Of a stretch of DNA of 5,367 nucleotides, positions 5,311 to 5,367 are shown piece after piece. How positions within the stretch are numbered: position 1 is the stretch's first letter; every line of letters starts with the position of its first letter. The translations under genes were made by a program, and so were the position numbers. This DNA comes from Lysinibacillus sp. GTDB taxonomy: Bacteria > Bacillota > Bacilli > Bacillales_A > Planococcaceae. The stretch is taken from assembly GCA_012735355.1 (NCBI GenBank), contig JAAYHP010000059.1, positions 1-5,367 of the forward strand, read 5' to 3'. Under the pieces are notes generated by a model. That model was not told the DNA's origin. It ran no database searches and saw only the letters and a program-made list of their open reading frames with translations.

Positions 5311-5367
5311 AGCTAATTTAATTAAGAATCAGTGAAGAAGCATAGTAAAAAAATGATATGCAACGAA

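Overview
The window is low-GC Gram-positive DNA, most likely from the family Bacillaceae in the broad sense. The evidence is AT-rich sequence, strong GGAGG-type ribosome binding sites, an IspG protein that reads as very close to the Bacillus subtilis one, and a gene neighbourhood recalling the B. subtilis yqfW-ispG-yqfZ-yqgB-yqgC-sodA segment. I cannot name the species from the sequence.

Layout. The left part (26-1602) is read on the minus strand: yqgC (DUF456 membrane protein), then sodA (Mn superoxide dismutase) closed by an intrinsic terminator, then a 58-residue lysine/asparagine-rich small protein of unknown function. The centre and right (1722-4459) are read on the plus strand. They hold yqgB (polytopic membrane protein, probably DUF1189), yqfZ (membrane-anchored LysM-like protein), then ispG (last-but-one step of the MEP isoprenoid pathway) with its own good promoter, and yqfW (HAD-type 5'-nucleotidase) only 15 nt behind it. 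A long intrinsic terminator follows. Beyond it are a 42-residue small ORF on the minus strand (4504-4632) and a plus-strand lipoprotein gene (4755-5255). The final 110 bases hold no gene, only a GGTTGGGACAT motif cut off by the window edge.

How the genes fit together. Most are housekeeping genes: oxidative-stress defence (sodA), isoprenoid precursor synthesis through a [4Fe-4S] enzyme (ispG), nucleotide salvage or house-cleaning (yqfW) and envelope proteins of unknown role (yqgB, yqgC, yqfZ). ispG and yqfW look like one transcription unit. yqgC and yqgB diverge from a 119-nt intergenic region in which I could not find a convincing promoter for either.

I found no sign of a mobile element, CRISPR array, defence island or other new multi-gene system. 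The less ordinary content is regulatory and small-protein scale. Two genes (yqfZ and the 58-residue gene) have their Shine-Dalgarno sequence buried in the 3' arm of a hairpin. sodA has a perfect 10-bp dyad over its proximal promoter candidate. yqfW has a run of eight G as its Shine-Dalgarno. The unnamed 42-residue ORF has the marks of a real gene.
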